From assembly GCA_002698985.1 (NCBI GenBank), contig PAAY01000039.1, forward strand, positions 1 through 64,000: a DNA stretch of 64,000 nucleotides, given 5' to 3'. This document shows, piece by piece, positions 63,373 to 64,000 of the stretch (its first letter is position 1; the number at the start of each line of letters is the position of its first letter). Origin of the DNA: Saprospirales bacterium. Its GTDB lineage: Bacteria; Bacteroidota; Bacteroidia; Chitinophagales; Saprospiraceae. The notes under the pieces are model-generated. The model saw nothing but the letters and a program-made list of their open reading frames with translations, was not told where the DNA came from and did no database searches. The translations under genes were made by a program, and so were the position numbers.

Positions 63373-63879
63373 TTACTTCGCCCCGCCTTCCATTTGCTGG
63401 CGCATTTTGGCAGCCTGCTGGATCTGGTTGTTGATATATCCCAGTCCTTCCTGTGTCATGTTGGAGGCGTAGACCTTTTGTTGCTTTTTGGTGAAAATGA
63501 AATAGGTACATCCGTTGGCATAGTAAAAGTCCGCCTCCAGAAAAATGTCGCCATTGATCTGGTAGGTGATGTGGCCGTTGGGTTTGCAAGCCGGATTGAT
63601 TGCAGCCGGCGCATCGCCGATGTGGCTTACCACGTACTGAATGGCAGGTTTTTCCACCAGGCTCATGGTAAAGGGCTCGTCGTAAAAGATGTAATCCACT
63701 GCCGTGCACTCGTTGAATAATTTCTGCTTGACGTCAGCAGGCATGGCGGGCAGCATTTCCTGGGCCGCTGGCGGCGTGCTTTCAGCCTGGGCAGGAGCTT
63801 CAGAACTTGTGTTGTCAGTGGAATTCTGACAAGCAATCAAAAATAAGAGGGCAAAGAGGGTAACAATGGGCAATTTCAT
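63373..63879 (-). CDS. Lipoprotein of unknown function
   Basis: The 168-residue protein has a lipoprotein signal (MKLPIVTLFALLFLIACQN, Cys17), a Ser/Pro/Ala-rich linker to about 45, and then a compact domain. That domain has LFNECTAVDYIFYDEPFTMS, VVSHIGDAPAAINPACKPNG and FYYANGCTYFIFTKKQQKVY, with three cysteines in the mature part. No family is recognised. It is probably held at the outer membrane. It is upstream of, and may be cotranscribed with, the Ppx/GppA gene (gap 42 bases). Confidence 0.75.
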   Translation of the reverse strand: MKLPIVTLFALLFLIACQNSTDNTSSEAPAQAESTPPAAQEMLPAMPADVKQKLFNECTAVDYIFYDEPFTMSLVEKPAIQYVVSHIGDAPAAINPACKPNGHITYQINGDIFLEADFYYANGCTYFIFTKKQQKVYASNMTQEGLGYINNQIQQAAKMRQQMEGGAK

Positions 63880-64000
63880 AAGCTAAATTTTCTTGCCGCC
63901 AAGATACGTATTTCAACAGATGCCGGTTTATTTCACAACCACTTCGCAAATGAGCTTGTTTTTGGAGCAGTAACAAGGCAAGCCTTTTTAGTTTTTTCGT

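Overview
This 64 kb window is chromosomal DNA of a Bacteroidota bacterium. Its gene content points to the Saprospiria (Lewinella / Phaeodactylibacter / Haliscomenobacter type) with moderate confidence. The evidence is type IX secretion (T9SS) genes (porV, porU, a PorP/SprF protein, gldJ), T9SS C-terminal sorting domains on secreted proteins, a DAHP synthase-chorismate mutase fusion, an archaeal/eukaryotic-type ProRS, promoters of the Bacteroidetes form TAnnTTTG, and few Shine-Dalgarno sites. No rRNA, tRNA, CRISPR array or transposase gene was recognised. The placement rests on protein and promoter character only; no database was searched.

Layout. 1-5 kb: the tail of a T9SS-sorted protein, a repeat hotspot, an HD-domain hydrolase, a PLP decarboxylase and a secreted phosphoesterase. 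5-8 kb: glyA-scpA facing an AlkA-like glycosylase. 8-9.4 kb: two small peptide genes, a 57-bp tandem repeat and an AT-rich gap. 9.4-14.6 kb: pyrC, then minus-strand sigma/anti-sigma and PadR/PspC units; the PspC gene appears split by a frameshift in an A11 run. 14.8-23 kb: T9SS cluster porV, porU, porP/sprF-like and gldJ. 23-29 kb: murF, an M20 amidohydrolase, a gene-poor stretch with two tiny paralogous membrane peptides, DAHP synthase-chorismate mutase, and purK. 29-37 kb: envelope and secreted proteins. 37-44 kb: proS and the rimP-nusA-infB operon, both preceded by terminator-like hairpins in their leaders. 44-51 kb: M14 peptidase, VanX-like dipeptidase, a frameshifted T9SS substrate, and an HD + Pycsar-effector-like membrane protein. 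51-64 kb: tgt, an LptF/G permease, a baeRF/Balon-like protein, a Nudix hydrolase, aspS, an M23 peptidase, a FtcD bifunctional enzyme, an Ppx/GppA phosphatase and a lipoprotein.

How the genes work together. Most are housekeeping: translation (proS, aspS, rimP, nusA, infB, tgt), nucleotide synthesis (pyrC, purK), cell wall (murF, M23, VanX-like) and secretion. PorU and PorV process and carry cargo of the kind seen at the window start and at 47.8-49.3 kb, and GldJ links this machinery to gliding. The accessory interest lies in the intergenic DNA, which is rich in palindromes, tandem arrays and dispersed elements, including a ~220 bp composite element present twice in inverted orientation. It also lies in several small or unusual proteins. 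The best candidates for something undescribed are the two ~33-residue paralogous membrane peptides at 25.6-26.3 kb, the HD + PycTM-like fusion at 49.5 kb, and the Balon-like protein at 53.9 kb.
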